Below, piece by piece: positions 43,487-52,853 of a stretch of 64,000 bases of DNA (the first letter of the stretch is position 1; each line of letters begins with the position of its first letter). Position numbers and translations under genes: made by a program. The stretch comes from Verrucomicrobiaceae bacterium (lineage in GTDB: Bacteria > Verrucomicrobiota > Verrucomicrobiia > Chthoniobacterales > Terrimicrobiaceae). The notes beneath the pieces are model-generated. The model did not search any database and was not told where the DNA came from. It was given only the letters and a program-made list of their open reading frames with translations. The stretch spans positions 35,684-99,683 of the forward strand of contig QYQL01000037.1 in NCBI GenBank assembly GCA_007280915.1. The letters run 5' to 3'.

Positions 43487-44659
43487 ATGTCACTCCGAGT
43501 TACCACGTTCTGTGCTGCCGCGATTTTTGCGGCCATGTTTCCGCTTTCGGCCCAAAACCCGGACCCGCAAAGCAAGCCCGCTTCCGGAAACGCGGTTTCC
43601 GCAGAGGAACAGGCGGAGTTCGACGCCGCAAAAAACCTCGATGAATCCGGGGCCACGCAGCCGGCGATTGCGGCCTACCGCGAGTTCCTCAAGGATTCCC
43701 CCGCTTCTCCCCTGGCATCCAAGGCCCAGTATCGTGTGGCTGAGCTGCTGGAATCAACCGGCGATCTCAGCAAGGCTTTCGATGCCTACCAGACGCTTAT
43801 TTCCAGGTATCCGGACGCTCCGGAATTCGAGAAGTCGGTTTCCAAGCAGGTTCTGATTGCGAACGAGTATCTTGGGGGCAGGAAGTTGAAATTCCTGGGA
43901 ATGGAACTTGTGCCGGCAACCGACCGTGCCGAGCAGATGTATAGCTCGATTCTCAAAAACGCGCCGTTCAGCAAAAATGCCCCGGTCGCGCAATTCAACC
44001 TTGGTCTGACGTATGAGAAGCAGGGCAAGGCCCGGGAGGCCGCCGCCGCTTATCAAGGGGTCCTCGACAAGTATCCGCACAACTCGATCGCTGACGATGC
44101 CCTCTATCAGATCGGATATGTCTACATGCAGATCGGCGCGACCGGTCGCTCGCAGGATCTGTCTGCGCTCGTCCAGGCGAAGAACACGTTTGAAGATTTT
44201 CTTATTCAGTATCCGAACAGCGAGAAGGCGGCCCAGGCGCGTGACAACCTGGCATCCATTGGCGGACGGGAATCCGGCGACCTTCTTGCGGTCGCGATGT
44301 TTTATGACCGTTACAAAAATTACCGTGCGGCCGCGATCTACTACAACGACGTCATCCGCCGCCAGCCGGGAACGAAAAACGCGAAATTTGCGGGCGAGCG
44401 CATCCAGGTCCTCCGCAGCGACATCGGTGACGACGCGCTGAGAACCGGTCCCGAGCGGGCGGAGACCGGAGAGAAAGTCGCCCTTCGCCGTCGCCTGCAG
44501 GCCCAGATCGAAACATCCACGCTTGCCGACTTCAATGGTCCGCCGCGCAAGGACATCGTTCCGGATGAACTTCCGATGGTGAGCAAACCGAAGCTGCGCA
44601 CCGATGTGCGCGATGTGCGCCCGTTGCCCTCCGTCGAGCCAGCCCTGCCCACCCAATGA
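43487..44659 (+). CDS. BamD-like outer-membrane assembly TPR protein
   Basis: This 390-residue protein has a signal peptide ending LSAQ and at least five tetratricopeptide-like repeats (for example AIAAYREFLKDSP, AFDAYQTLISRYPDAP, AAAAYQGVLDKYPHN and AIYYNDVIRRQPG). The repeat pattern and size match BamD/YfiO-type proteins of the BAM complex. It lacks a clear lipobox Cys, so membrane attachment is uncertain. The next gene, lptE, overlaps by ATGA; both would act in outer-membrane biogenesis. The last 80 residues are basic and Pro-rich and not part of the repeats. Confidence 0.75.
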   Translation: MSLRVTTFCAAAIFAAMFPLSAQNPDPQSKPASGNAVSAEEQAEFDAAKNLDESGATQPAIAAYREFLKDSPASPLASKAQYRVAELLESTGDLSKAFDAYQTLISRYPDAPEFEKSVSKQVLIANEYLGGRKLKFLGMELVPATDRAEQMYSSILKNAPFSKNAPVAQFNLGLTYEKQGKAREAAAAYQGVLDKYPHNSIADDALYQIGYVYMQIGATGRSQDLSALVQAKNTFEDFLIQYPNSEKAAQARDNLASIGGRESGDLLAVAMFYDRYKNYRAAAIYYNDVIRRQPGTKNAKFAGERIQVLRSDIGDDALRTGPERAETGEKVALRRRLQAQIETSTLADFNGPPRKDIVPDELPMVSKPKLRTDVRDVRPLPSVEPALPTQ

Positions 44660-45162
44660 AATTTTCCCTCCCTCTCGCACTTGCAGCAGCTTTTGCCTTG
44701 ACCGGTTGCGGGTATCACGCTGGCGAAATCCGCCCGACTCCGATGCGATCGGTGCGCACGCTTGCCGTCCCGACATTCAAAAACCGGACCTACGAGCCCC
44801 GGATCGAAGTCCTTTTTGCCGATACGCTCGTGAAGCGTCTGCAGCAGGATGGAACCTACGAGATCGTGGGCGATGAGAAGGCGGATGCGATTCTTCACTG
44901 CACGATCACGCAGGTGGAACAGCGTGCGCTGCGCTCGGTGATCAACAATGTTCTTGCGACCAGTGAATTCAGTTTGAAGGTGAAGGTGGAGTATGAGGTG
45001 CAGGATCGTGTGACGGGAGCAATACTCATGGTGGGCGGCGCGAGTGGAGACTCCACGTTCTTTAGCGGCAACGACCTTCAGACGATCCAGCGCCAGGCGT
45101 TGTCGAACGCGGCGGCCGATCTGGCCAAAGACATCGCTGTCGAGATCAGTGAGGGCTGGTGA
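44656..45162 (+). CDS. lptE: LPS-assembly lipoprotein LptE-like
   Basis: This 168-residue lipoprotein has the lipobox LTGCGYH with Cys18. The mature part has the LptE pattern: VRTLAVPTFKNRTYEPRIEV, then VKRLQQDGTYEIV and a central strand-rich region. LptE plugs the LptD barrel and helps insert lipopolysaccharide, so its presence supports an LPS-bearing outer membrane. The start overlaps the bamD-like stop (ATGA). rsmI follows after 18 bases. Confidence 0.85.
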   Translation: MKFSLPLALAAAFALTGCGYHAGEIRPTPMRSVRTLAVPTFKNRTYEPRIEVLFADTLVKRLQQDGTYEIVGDEKADAILHCTITQVEQRALRSVINNVLATSEFSLKVKVEYEVQDRVTGAILMVGGASGDSTFFSGNDLQTIQRQALSNAAADLAKDIAVEISEGW

Positions 45163-45180
45163 TCTGCGGGAGGTTTTCCC

Positions 45181-45870
45181 GTGCTGAGCGTTGTTCCCAC
45201 TCCCATCGGCAACCGCCAGGACATCACCCTGCGTGCGGTGGAGGTCCTGCGCTCGGTTGATTTGATCGCCGCAGAGGATACCCGTCACAGCGGGATGCTC
45301 CTCCACCATCTCGGGATCAAAAAGCCGTTTGTCAGCCTCCACGAGCACAACGAGACCGCCCGCACGGAGGAACTCATCGGGAGGATGGCAGGCGGGATGC
45401 ATCTCGCGCTGGTGACCGATGCCGGGATGCCGGGCATCTCTGATCCCGGGCATCGTCTGATCCGGGCCTGCATCGCCCATGGAATTCCCGTCACCGTTCT
45501 TCCCGGACCTTCTGCCGTCCTGACCGCGCTTGTGGGATCGGGGTTTCCATCCGACCGGTTTTTCTTCGGCGGGTTTCTTCCTGTCAAGAGCGGGCGTCGC
45601 GCGGCTGAGATCGGGCGGGCGGCGGAGAGGCCGGAGACCAGTATTTATTTTGAGTCACCCCACCGGATCATCCGCACTCTCGAGGCATTGAAAGAATGCT
45701 GTCCCCTGCGGCTGGTCTGCGTGGCAAGGGAACTGTCAAAGGCATTTGAAGATTACCAGCGCGGCACGCCGGAGGAACTTCTCGCACATTTTGGAGTCCA
45801 TCCACCGAAGGGCGAAATCACCCTTCTTGTTTCGGCTGCGGACCGGCATGCGCCCGGGAGCGATGACTAG
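45181..45870 (+). CDS. rsmI: 16S rRNA (cytidine-2'-O)-methyltransferase RsmI
   Basis: This 229-residue SAM-dependent enzyme of the tetrapyrrole-methylase fold uses a GTG start. Motifs are VVPTPIGNRQDITLRA, AAEDTRHSGMLL, LVTDAGMPGISDPG and VLPGPSAVLTALVGSG. RsmI methylates C1402 of 16S rRNA with RsmH. It is shorter than the E. coli enzyme (286), lacking the C-terminal domain, as many homologues do. The stop overlaps the next gene start by 8 bases. Confidence 0.93.
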   Translation: MLSVVPTPIGNRQDITLRAVEVLRSVDLIAAEDTRHSGMLLHHLGIKKPFVSLHEHNETARTEELIGRMAGGMHLALVTDAGMPGISDPGHRLIRACIAHGIPVTVLPGPSAVLTALVGSGFPSDRFFFGGFLPVKSGRRAAEIGRAAERPETSIYFESPHRIIRTLEALKECCPLRLVCVARELSKAFEDYQRGTPEELLAHFGVHPPKGEITLLVSAADRHAPGSDD

Positions 45871-46354
45871 GCTCCCCCTGGGCGCGAGATGGCTTCGCGC
45901 CGGTCTTTTCGCGGGGTTGCTTTTGCTGCTGGTCGTCGTGGCGCTTTCCGCCCGGATTCCACGCCCGCCTTCATTCACGATGCCGTGCGGGTTTCATGCC
46001 CTCACCGGTCTCCCCTGCCTGTTTTGCGGGGGAACCCGTGCGATCCGGGCCGTGTTGAACGGTCAGTGGGAACTGGCGCTCTATCTGAATCCGATTGCAT
46101 ATCCGGCGGTCCTCGCCGCGCTGCTGCTGGCTTTGGTGCTTTTATGCGAGGCCGTTCTGGGAGTCGCGCTCTGGAATTGCGGGCCATGGGTTCAACGCCT
46201 CTGTCGGCTTGCTCCATTGCTGATCGTCGCGAGCCTCGCCTGGTGGACATGGCATGTGGTGTCCGCCTTGAAGACCCCGAAGCCGGAACTGGTGAATTTC
46301 AGAAATCCGGTGGCCGCAAGACTGGCGGAGATCCTCAAGCCGCCCGGACATTGA
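45863..46354 (+). CDS. DUF2752 membrane protein
   Basis: This 163-residue protein has three to four hydrophobic helices. The signature of DUF2752 is seen: CGFHALTGLPCLFCGGTRA followed by NGQWELALYLNP, with three conserved cysteines. The family is widespread and uncharacterised; the cysteines near the membrane suggest a metal or redox role, which is speculative. The start overlaps rsmI by 8 bases. It converges on the ubiD gene, with 13 bases between the stops. Confidence 0.8.
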   Translation: MTRLPLGARWLRAGLFAGLLLLLVVVALSARIPRPPSFTMPCGFHALTGLPCLFCGGTRAIRAVLNGQWELALYLNPIAYPAVLAALLLALVLLCEAVLGVALWNCGPWVQRLCRLAPLLIVASLAWWTWHVVSALKTPKPELVNFRNPVAARLAEILKPPGH

Positions 46355-46367
46355 CTGGCGTGCCGGG

Positions 46368-47828
46368 TCAGCGCACGCTGGAAAACCTGTCCGCCCAGGC
46401 CTGGACTTCCGGCGACATTTTCACAAGCGATGGCCATCCGCGAGTGTAGCCTTCCCCCGGGAGTTTGCGGGTGGCATCGAATCCCATATGGGAGCCGATA
46501 TTGGCGATTGAGGGGGCGTGGTCGAGCGCGTCCGATGGATTTTTGACGAACGTGCTGTCGCGCTGGGGGTCTGTGTTTGCGCAGAGGCGGAAGATCACCT
46601 CGCTGGTGTTGTGGACATCGCAGTCGTCGTCCACGACGACGATGTATTTGGCGAACATCATCTGCCCCATCCCCCAGAGTCCATGCATGACCTTGTAGGC
46701 CTGAAGCGGGTATTGCTTGCGGATCGAAACGAACACGAGGTTGTGAAACACCCCTTCGGCGGGCAGGGCGATGTCCACGATTTCCGGGAAATTCATTTTG
46801 AAAACCGGCAGGAAAATCCGGACGCTGGCCTCGCCCATGTAGAAGTCCTCCATGGGAGGGATCCCGACAATGGTTGCCGGATAGACCGCGTCCCTGCGCC
46901 GCGTGATCGCCGTGAGATGAAAGACCGGGTAGTCGTCCACGTTCGTGTAGAAGCCGGTGTGGTCGCCGAACGGACCCTCCGGCCGCATTTCTCCGGGTTG
47001 CACATAGCCCTCAAGAACAAAATCCGCATTCGCCGGCACGTCGATGTCCACGGTGACGCCCTTGATGAGCTCGACGGATTTTTTTCTGGCGAATCCCGCG
47101 AAGAGGATTTCATCCAGGCCGTCCGGGAGGGGGGCTGTGGCGGCGAACGTGAGGGCGGGATCGCCTCCAAGAGCAACGGCCACCGGCATTTTTTCCCCGC
47201 GCTCGTAGTATCGTTTCCCATGCCGTGCGCCGACCTTGTGGACCTGCCAGTGCATGCCGGTGGTCCATCCGTCATAGACCTGCATCCGATACATCCCGAC
47301 GTTACGATCGCCGGTGTCGGGATCTTTCGTGTAGACAGTCGGCAGCGTGATGAAGCGCCCGCCGTCGTCCGGCCAGCAGTGGAGGATCGGAAGGTCTTCG
47401 AGAGAAAAATTTCCTCCGGGCTCATGGACGACCTCCTGGCAGGGAGCCGAACGCACGTGCTTTGGCTTGGCGTGGATGACGTCGATCCCGTTGCGGAGAA
47501 GAGCGAAGGCCTCCTTCAGCGTACGCGGTGGTTTCGCCTTCATCAGGAACTGCATCTGGTCGGCGAGCTCGTCGATCCGTTCCAGCCCAAGCGCCATGGC
47601 CATGCGTTTCCGGGAGCCCATCGTGTTGATCGCCAGCGGGAAGGCAGACTCCTTTCCGTCAATTGTCGGCTTTTCAAAAAGCAGGGCGGAGCCGCCGCCA
47701 GGGAATTTCATCTCACGGTCGGCGAGTTCGGTGATCTGCAATTCGGTGGCGACAGGTCCGGAGATCCGGCGGAGTTCTCCGGAGGATTCCAATTTTTCGC
47801 AGAACGAGCGGAAAGAAGGGTAGGACAT
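46368..47828 (-). CDS. ubiD: UbiD-family decarboxylase
   Basis: This 486-residue UbiD protein uses prenylated FMN. Typical segments are FCEKLESSGELRRI at the N-terminus, NVGMYRMQVYDGWTTGMHW, GMRHG-like KVGARHGKRYYE, EGPFGDHTGFYT, and the C-terminal DDDCDVHNTSEVIFRL and KMSPEVQAWADRF. In the quinone pathway UbiD decarboxylates polyprenyl-hydroxybenzoate or related aromatic acids. No ubiX gene is adjacent. A halogenase-like monooxygenase lies 29 bases upstream on the same strand, suggesting a two-gene operon. Confidence 0.92.
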   Translation of the reverse strand: MSYPSFRSFCEKLESSGELRRISGPVATELQITELADREMKFPGGGSALLFEKPTIDGKESAFPLAINTMGSRKRMAMALGLERIDELADQMQFLMKAKPPRTLKEAFALLRNGIDVIHAKPKHVRSAPCQEVVHEPGGNFSLEDLPILHCWPDDGGRFITLPTVYTKDPDTGDRNVGMYRMQVYDGWTTGMHWQVHKVGARHGKRYYERGEKMPVAVALGGDPALTFAATAPLPDGLDEILFAGFARKKSVELIKGVTVDIDVPANADFVLEGYVQPGEMRPEGPFGDHTGFYTNVDDYPVFHLTAITRRRDAVYPATIVGIPPMEDFYMGEASVRIFLPVFKMNFPEIVDIALPAEGVFHNLVFVSIRKQYPLQAYKVMHGLWGMGQMMFAKYIVVVDDDCDVHNTSEVIFRLCANTDPQRDSTFVKNPSDALDHAPSIANIGSHMGFDATRKLPGEGYTRGWPSLVKMSPEVQAWADRFSSVR

Positions 47829-47857
47829 TTTGGAAGAGGTATCGTTGGGCGGATTGC

Positions 47858-49375
47858 CTACTGGACAGCGGCGGGGACAGGATTTTTGGTAACCTCGGGC
47901 GGAATCCTGAGGAATAGAGTTTTCCATTCCGCCCGGAGCCAGAGGAGGACGCCTTTTAAAACGGCTCGGAGCACTTTTGGCGTCGGCTCGAACCCGCTGA
48001 CCATCATCCGGTGGTCAAGGTTGTTCGCCCCGTAGGTTCCACAGGCCCGGCGTTTTAGCGCAATGGATTTGAGCCGGCGGTTGGCAAACGCCATGAATTT
48101 CGCGACGGCACCATCGATCGGACCCTCAAAAGGAAAGCGCTCGAAACCGCCCTTCGGGCAGATGCAGAGTTCGCGCACGGGACCGAAATAAAACCACCCG
48201 ATGTCCATGATGAATGCCGCCTGCATCAGGTCCGCATCCCCGAGGTAATGGTATTTGTCTTTGATGAGCGCATGGAACCACGCGTGATAGGAGCGCAAGA
48301 ACCGGGCGTTGATATCCGGGTAGTCCGCCTTTCCTCCCGCGCGTTCCATGATGATGCGGTTGACAGCCGCCGACACGGTCCACGAGCAGAAGTCGAGTCC
48401 GGCGCTGTAGAGAGGGTCAAGAAACCCTGCGGCATCGCCGACGATCTGCCATCCTGGTCCCGCGATTTCACTGGAGAAATACGGGAGCGGGGAATACGCC
48501 TTCACGTCACCCACGACGACTTCGGCTGTCTCAAAAAGCTCGCGTCCGACCGGGTGCTTGAGCACATGGTCGCGCAGGCGTGATCCGAGGGATTCTCCCG
48601 GGGGAAGAGAGAAGAGCCGTTCATCATAGACGATGCCGACGCTTGTGTCGCCGCCTTTGAGCGGGATGATCCAGCACCACCATCCATAGCCGGTGAGATG
48701 GTTCGTTGCCGCCGTGCGGCTGGCCTGGCAGGCGCGCGCATATTCCGGATACCTGCTGCGGAGCTCGAATCCGTCGAGATCCGCAACCCCGCGGAATCTC
48801 GCCCAAACGGAGTTTGTCGGATGCTCGGGGAGGGGATTCAGAGTGGAGAACTTTCTGGCCAGAACTGCCGCGCGCCCGCTGGCGTCAACAACCCATCGTG
48901 CCCGGAGTTCGGTGGGTTTTCCTGCGGACTCCACCCTGACAACCGAAACCCCATCTTCAAAATCGACCGAGGCGACCTTTGCCGGGCGAAGGAGTTCGGC
49001 GCCCGCCGCGACCGCCAGATCGAGGATATGTTGGTCGAGAACCTGACGGTCCACCTGGAAAGACGGCATCCGGACCTGGTAGAACGCGCCGATCTCGCCG
49101 CATCGGCCGAAATCATCTGATTTGTCATTCGCAAACCAGAACCGCAATCCCTGCTTGGTGATGTGATGGTGGGTGAGGTGTCCGGTGAGTCCCAGACGCT
49201 TGGCGAGAAAGTTTCCACTGACCTCGGTGGTCGCCTCGCCGACTTTCCGGTCAAACTCCCCGGAGCGCTCGACGAGGGCGACACGCAAATCCGGAACCTC
49301 CCGCTTCAAAAGCAGCGCGGTGGAGGCTCCGGAGACGGATCCTCCGATTACTATCACATCATGCGTCACGCTCAC
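47858..49375 (-). CDS. Flavin-dependent halogenase-like monooxygenase
   Basis: This 505-residue FAD-dependent protein has the dinucleotide-binding VIVIGGSVSGASTALLL at the N-terminus, KVGEATTEVSGNFLAKRLG (halogenase Lys region) at about residue 47, GYGWWCWIIPLKGGDTSVG, which contains the W-x-W-x-I-P motif of flavin halogenases, and VGDAAGFLDPLYSAGLDF (second FAD motif). The GTG at 49375 is preferred because upstream in-frame ATGs run into the divergent small gene. It might halogenate or hydroxylate an aromatic or polyene substrate. Pairing with ubiD hints at aromatic acid chemistry. Confidence 0.75.
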   Translation of the reverse strand: MSVTHDVIVIGGSVSGASTALLLKREVPDLRVALVERSGEFDRKVGEATTEVSGNFLAKRLGLTGHLTHHHITKQGLRFWFANDKSDDFGRCGEIGAFYQVRMPSFQVDRQVLDQHILDLAVAAGAELLRPAKVASVDFEDGVSVVRVESAGKPTELRARWVVDASGRAAVLARKFSTLNPLPEHPTNSVWARFRGVADLDGFELRSRYPEYARACQASRTAATNHLTGYGWWCWIIPLKGGDTSVGIVYDERLFSLPPGESLGSRLRDHVLKHPVGRELFETAEVVVGDVKAYSPLPYFSSEIAGPGWQIVGDAAGFLDPLYSAGLDFCSWTVSAAVNRIIMERAGGKADYPDINARFLRSYHAWFHALIKDKYHYLGDADLMQAAFIMDIGWFYFGPVRELCICPKGGFERFPFEGPIDGAVAKFMAFANRRLKSIALKRRACGTYGANNLDHRMMVSGFEPTPKVLRAVLKGVLLWLRAEWKTLFLRIPPEVTKNPVPAAVQ

Positions 49376-49469
49376 TGGCGCGAGTTCTATCCGAATCCCC
49401 GCACCGAAGCAAACGGATCGCTGAATTATCCGCTTTTCAACTGCTGGCTTTTCGTGTAGGTCACATTCC

Positions 49470-49760
49470 ATGAACTGGCTTCTTATTGCCGGCGGTGCTT
49501 TTCTGGGCACGCTGGCGACCCCTCAGGAAACTCCGATGATCAACCACACGCTTCGTGGAGAGTCGGTTCTTGCCAAAGAAGTCGTCTGCCGCACTCGCTG
49601 GGGCACGCCGATGATGCCGAATGGCATCGGGGGATACAGCCTGACCGCGGCTATCAATCCAGAGTTTATCGCCCGGAGCCTCATCCAGCCGCCCAAGACC
49701 GCCGGTCCGGTCTTCCGTCCAGCCACGATCACCATCGTGTCTGCGCCGGTGGTCCAATAA
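49470..49760 (+). CDS. Small putative secreted protein
   Basis: This 96-residue protein starts MNWLLIAGGAFLGTLATP, which may be a signal peptide or membrane anchor. The rest is a short domain with one Cys and a GIGGYSLTAAINPEFI segment. I do not recognise a family. It lies between the divergent halogenase-like gene and the MFS transporter gene and ends 10 bases before the latter. It is open to doubt because it is small and has no known homologue. Confidence 0.4.
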   Translation: MNWLLIAGGAFLGTLATPQETPMINHTLRGESVLAKEVVCRTRWGTPMMPNGIGGYSLTAAINPEFIARSLIQPPKTAGPVFRPATITIVSAPVVQ

Positions 49761-49770
49761 GGTCGTGTCC

Positions 49771-51090
49771 ATGAGCAGCGCGGCCTACCCGCGCGGGGCA
49801 TTTAACGCGCACTGGTTCAATCTGTTCAACGCGGTGTCGTTCCAGATTATTCTGGGAGCTCCGGTCATTCTCTATGCCAAGAGCATCGGGGCGACCTCCA
49901 CGGTTCTCGGCATCATCGCCTCCTTCACTCCGCTGATGACGGTCTTTCAATTGCCGGCCGCCCAATTTCTCGGGCGCTATGGATACCGTCAGTTTGTCCT
50001 CATGGGCTGGAGCCTCCGGACGATTTTCATCTTCCTGGCGACCGCAGTTCCTCTTCTGGCGTTCCTCGACAATTCCTCGAAACTCGCGGTGATCCTCGCA
50101 TCGCTTTTTGTTTTCAACCTCCTGCGGGGGATCTCCTCTGCGGCGTGGATGCCCTGGATCGCGGTCCTGATCCCGGAGGAAATCCGCGGAAGGTTTATTT
50201 CACTTGATCAGATCTTCATCCATATCGGCTGCCTTCTGGCCCTCGTGGCATCGGCCGTCGTGATGACCGGGCGCGTGGATTCCTGGGAATACTCCCTGGT
50301 CTTTTTGATCAGCGCCATTGGAGCCACGGTCAGCCTGTGGTTCATCAAAAAAATCCCTGAGGTCGAAGCCTCCGAAACGGTCCGGAAGTCATCCCAGCCG
50401 GTCCCGTGGAAACAGATTATCTCATACCCGCCGTTCCGGGCGCTGCTGGTTTTTAATCTGATTTTCATGGCCGTGATCGGAAGTCTTGGGGTGTTCACGG
50501 TCGAATATCTCCGCGAATTTCCCAAGTTTGATGTTTCGCTTGTGCTCTATCTCTCGGGCGTTTCATTTGTTGGAGCGCTGGTCAGTCTGCCATTTGTGGG
50601 ACGTCTTGTGGACGATGCCGGCAGCAAGCCGGTGCTGACCGGTGCGCTGATTTTGTTCTGTGTTGTCATCTTCGGGTGGTTTCTCGTGGCGGCCGGTGTG
50701 CTGCCGTGCTCGATGTGGGTCATCGGCTCCCTGAATTTTTTGGCCGGGGTCGCGGGGTCGAACTTCAACCTGGCGAACGTCCGGATCATCATGGGCACGA
50801 TGCCCGAGATGGGCCGCAACCACTTTTTCGCGCTGTTCACCGTCATCACCAGCCTCGGCCTTGGGGCGGCACCCGTTGTCTGGGGGATTTCCCTCGATGC
50901 GATCGGAACTTATGAGGCAGTGACCGGGGTCTTTCACTGGAGGCGTCACAGCATCTACTTCCTCATTCTATTTTTCCTCAACATCGCGGCCCTTTGCTTC
51001 ATCCGGTATCTGCACGAGACGCGCGCCGGCGAAACGCCGAACTTGGTTTACGCCCGCCTGCGCCGCGCCGGAAAGCTCTGGCACCGGTAG
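49771..51090 (+). CDS. Major facilitator superfamily transporter
   Basis: This 439-residue protein has about 12 transmembrane helices. The loop after helix 2 has FLGRYGYRQFVLMGWS, a variant of the MFS motif A (G-x3-D/R-x-G-R), and IAVLIPEEIRGRFISLDQ marks the loop between helices 4 and 5. The central loop is short (EVEASETVRKSSQ). The substrate cannot be read from the sequence. An ATG at 49771 fits better than the upstream GTG. The adjacent divergent halogenase-like gene makes export of a modified product conceivable but unproven. Confidence 0.85.
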   Translation: MSSAAYPRGAFNAHWFNLFNAVSFQIILGAPVILYAKSIGATSTVLGIIASFTPLMTVFQLPAAQFLGRYGYRQFVLMGWSLRTIFIFLATAVPLLAFLDNSSKLAVILASLFVFNLLRGISSAAWMPWIAVLIPEEIRGRFISLDQIFIHIGCLLALVASAVVMTGRVDSWEYSLVFLISAIGATVSLWFIKKIPEVEASETVRKSSQPVPWKQIISYPPFRALLVFNLIFMAVIGSLGVFTVEYLREFPKFDVSLVLYLSGVSFVGALVSLPFVGRLVDDAGSKPVLTGALILFCVVIFGWFLVAAGVLPCSMWVIGSLNFLAGVAGSNFNLANVRIIMGTMPEMGRNHFFALFTVITSLGLGAAPVVWGISLDAIGTYEAVTGVFHWRRHSIYFLILFFLNIAALCFIRYLHETRAGETPNLVYARLRRAGKLWHR

Positions 51091-51156
51091 CAGGATTTCG
51101 CCACCCTCGCCACTACGCCGTGTCGCCCGCTTGTGAACGGATCAGCAGCCGTAGCA

Positions 51157-52668
51157 TCAGGGTTTGCGTGTTTCAAAGCGGGGATTGGCCGCGATCAAAT
51201 AATACTCCCCGCGCCATACGATCGGCCAATGCTCCTGCGAGATGAAGCCGACAATCCAATCCACATTCGGCTGGGCGAGGGTCCATCTCTGGTCGATATC
51301 GCCGAGCACGAGATACCGGGCGGCGAGGAGGTCCGCCGGAAAGAGAAAACGGTCCTTTTCCGGTAATTTTTCAAAAGTGAATGTCGGGCGTCCGCTCCAA
51401 GCGGTCGCCTGCATGAGATCCGTGGTTTTCGGATGGAGGAGCCACCCGATATTCTGGTGGCAGACCACCAGATCGGAGGGGACACTGTGTTCGTTGATCC
51501 ACCTGGCGGCAGCCTCCACTTCCTGCGTGCTCTGGGTAACCCAATGCTGGTTCCGGGGGACCAGCGTCCCTGAAAGCGAAGAAGGGAGGTTGAGGAGGAA
51601 GAGAAAAGCAGGCAGCATCAGAGCAAACAGGGGGACCGCCCGCGCCCGGCTGCCAACAACACCGCGGAGCCGGACTTCCAGGTGCCTGATGCCTCCAGCG
51701 TAGGCGAGTGCCAGAATGGGTAAAAACACAACAGCCTGATAATAGAAGACCGGAAGATTCTGTCGGTTTTGTAGGAGCAGTCCCGAAACGACGGCCAGAA
51801 AAACCGGAATGGCATAAAATTTTTTCCTGATGCAAAGAAGCGCACAGAAGAATGCGCCAAGGTGAAAGGCGTCCTGGGAATAAAAGTAAAAGATGTTCCG
51901 GACGGATTGGAGGCCGGTCCCATTGTCCCGGCTGAACTGGTTGTAGAAGCTTCCCAAGGCGAGAATGTCGTCCCAGAGCCAGGGTTTCGGATTCAGCCGG
52001 AGCCAGGTCCAGCCGAGCGTTGCGGTAATTGCCAGCGTGGGAATGACGGCCAGGCGGATCCATGAAACGGGCCGTTTCAACCTGCAAAGCCAGGCTGCGA
52101 TGGCGCCGTGAGCGAACAGCGGATGGCTCAGGGCGGCCAGCCCCAACCCCATGCCCGCCGTAAAATCCGATTTTGGAGAGGCCTTGCGAAGGACGAAGAG
52201 CGCCGTCAGCAGGAATCCGAAAGCAACCAGATTGTGAGGGTAGATCCACCGGAAGTGGATGATGGTTTGAGAATAGGTCAGGAAGAGCAGCGCCGCGAGA
52301 AGCGAGGCCGTCCAGCCGAAGATTCGGGTGCCTCCGAAGACGAACAGGAGCGCGATCGCATAGGCCAGAACGGCATTCAGCAGGCGGGCTCCAACAATGT
52401 CACCTTGGAAAGCCATCGAAGCGGCTCCCACAAGCCACGCATATCCGGGCTGGTAGGCGTAACTGGGATGCCAGAAGGTCGCCGTCAGTGCGCGGTCCGC
52501 CCCACCGCCGGCGAACACGGATTTTCCAATCATCAACGTCAGGGTTTCATCCCCATACCAGCCGGGATTGGTTCTCAGATGAGGCAGGTAAAGAAGCGCC
52601 CAGACAAGTGTCAGGACCAATAGCGACCAGAACCGGAAGCGGGGGTGGAAGGCGATGCGGGAGATCAT
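51157..52668 (-). CDS. GT39-like (PMT/ArnT) integral membrane glycosyltransferase
   Basis: This 503-residue polytopic protein has about 10-12 helices. The first periplasmic loop has NPGWYGDETLTLMIGK, in which the Asp-Glu pair is the catalytic signature of PMT/ArnT (GT39/GT83) enzymes using polyprenyl-phosphate sugars. A conserved WHPSYAYQPGYAW segment follows. The C-terminal 150 residues form a soluble domain. It probably glycosylates an envelope component. It is divergent from the next large membrane gene. Confidence 0.65.
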   Translation of the reverse strand: MISRIAFHPRFRFWSLLVLTLVWALLYLPHLRTNPGWYGDETLTLMIGKSVFAGGGADRALTATFWHPSYAYQPGYAWLVGAASMAFQGDIVGARLLNAVLAYAIALLFVFGGTRIFGWTASLLAALLFLTYSQTIIHFRWIYPHNLVAFGFLLTALFVLRKASPKSDFTAGMGLGLAALSHPLFAHGAIAAWLCRLKRPVSWIRLAVIPTLAITATLGWTWLRLNPKPWLWDDILALGSFYNQFSRDNGTGLQSVRNIFYFYSQDAFHLGAFFCALLCIRKKFYAIPVFLAVVSGLLLQNRQNLPVFYYQAVVFLPILALAYAGGIRHLEVRLRGVVGSRARAVPLFALMLPAFLFLLNLPSSLSGTLVPRNQHWVTQSTQEVEAAARWINEHSVPSDLVVCHQNIGWLLHPKTTDLMQATAWSGRPTFTFEKLPEKDRFLFPADLLAARYLVLGDIDQRWTLAQPNVDWIVGFISQEHWPIVWRGEYYLIAANPRFETRKP

Positions 52669-52853
52669 GGCATTTTCGTCGGAGGCTTCGGGTCGGTACA
52701 CCCGCTGACAGGCTTCTACCTATCCTTCCTGCGGAATGTTGACAACCTTGGATGGAGGGGTTGTTCGTGTGTTCCCGCCGGATTTGAGGGATGGGTTGGA
52801 TTCCGAGTGCTTTTTCTTTCCGTTGATGTATCCACTTCAGATTCTGTTTCTTT

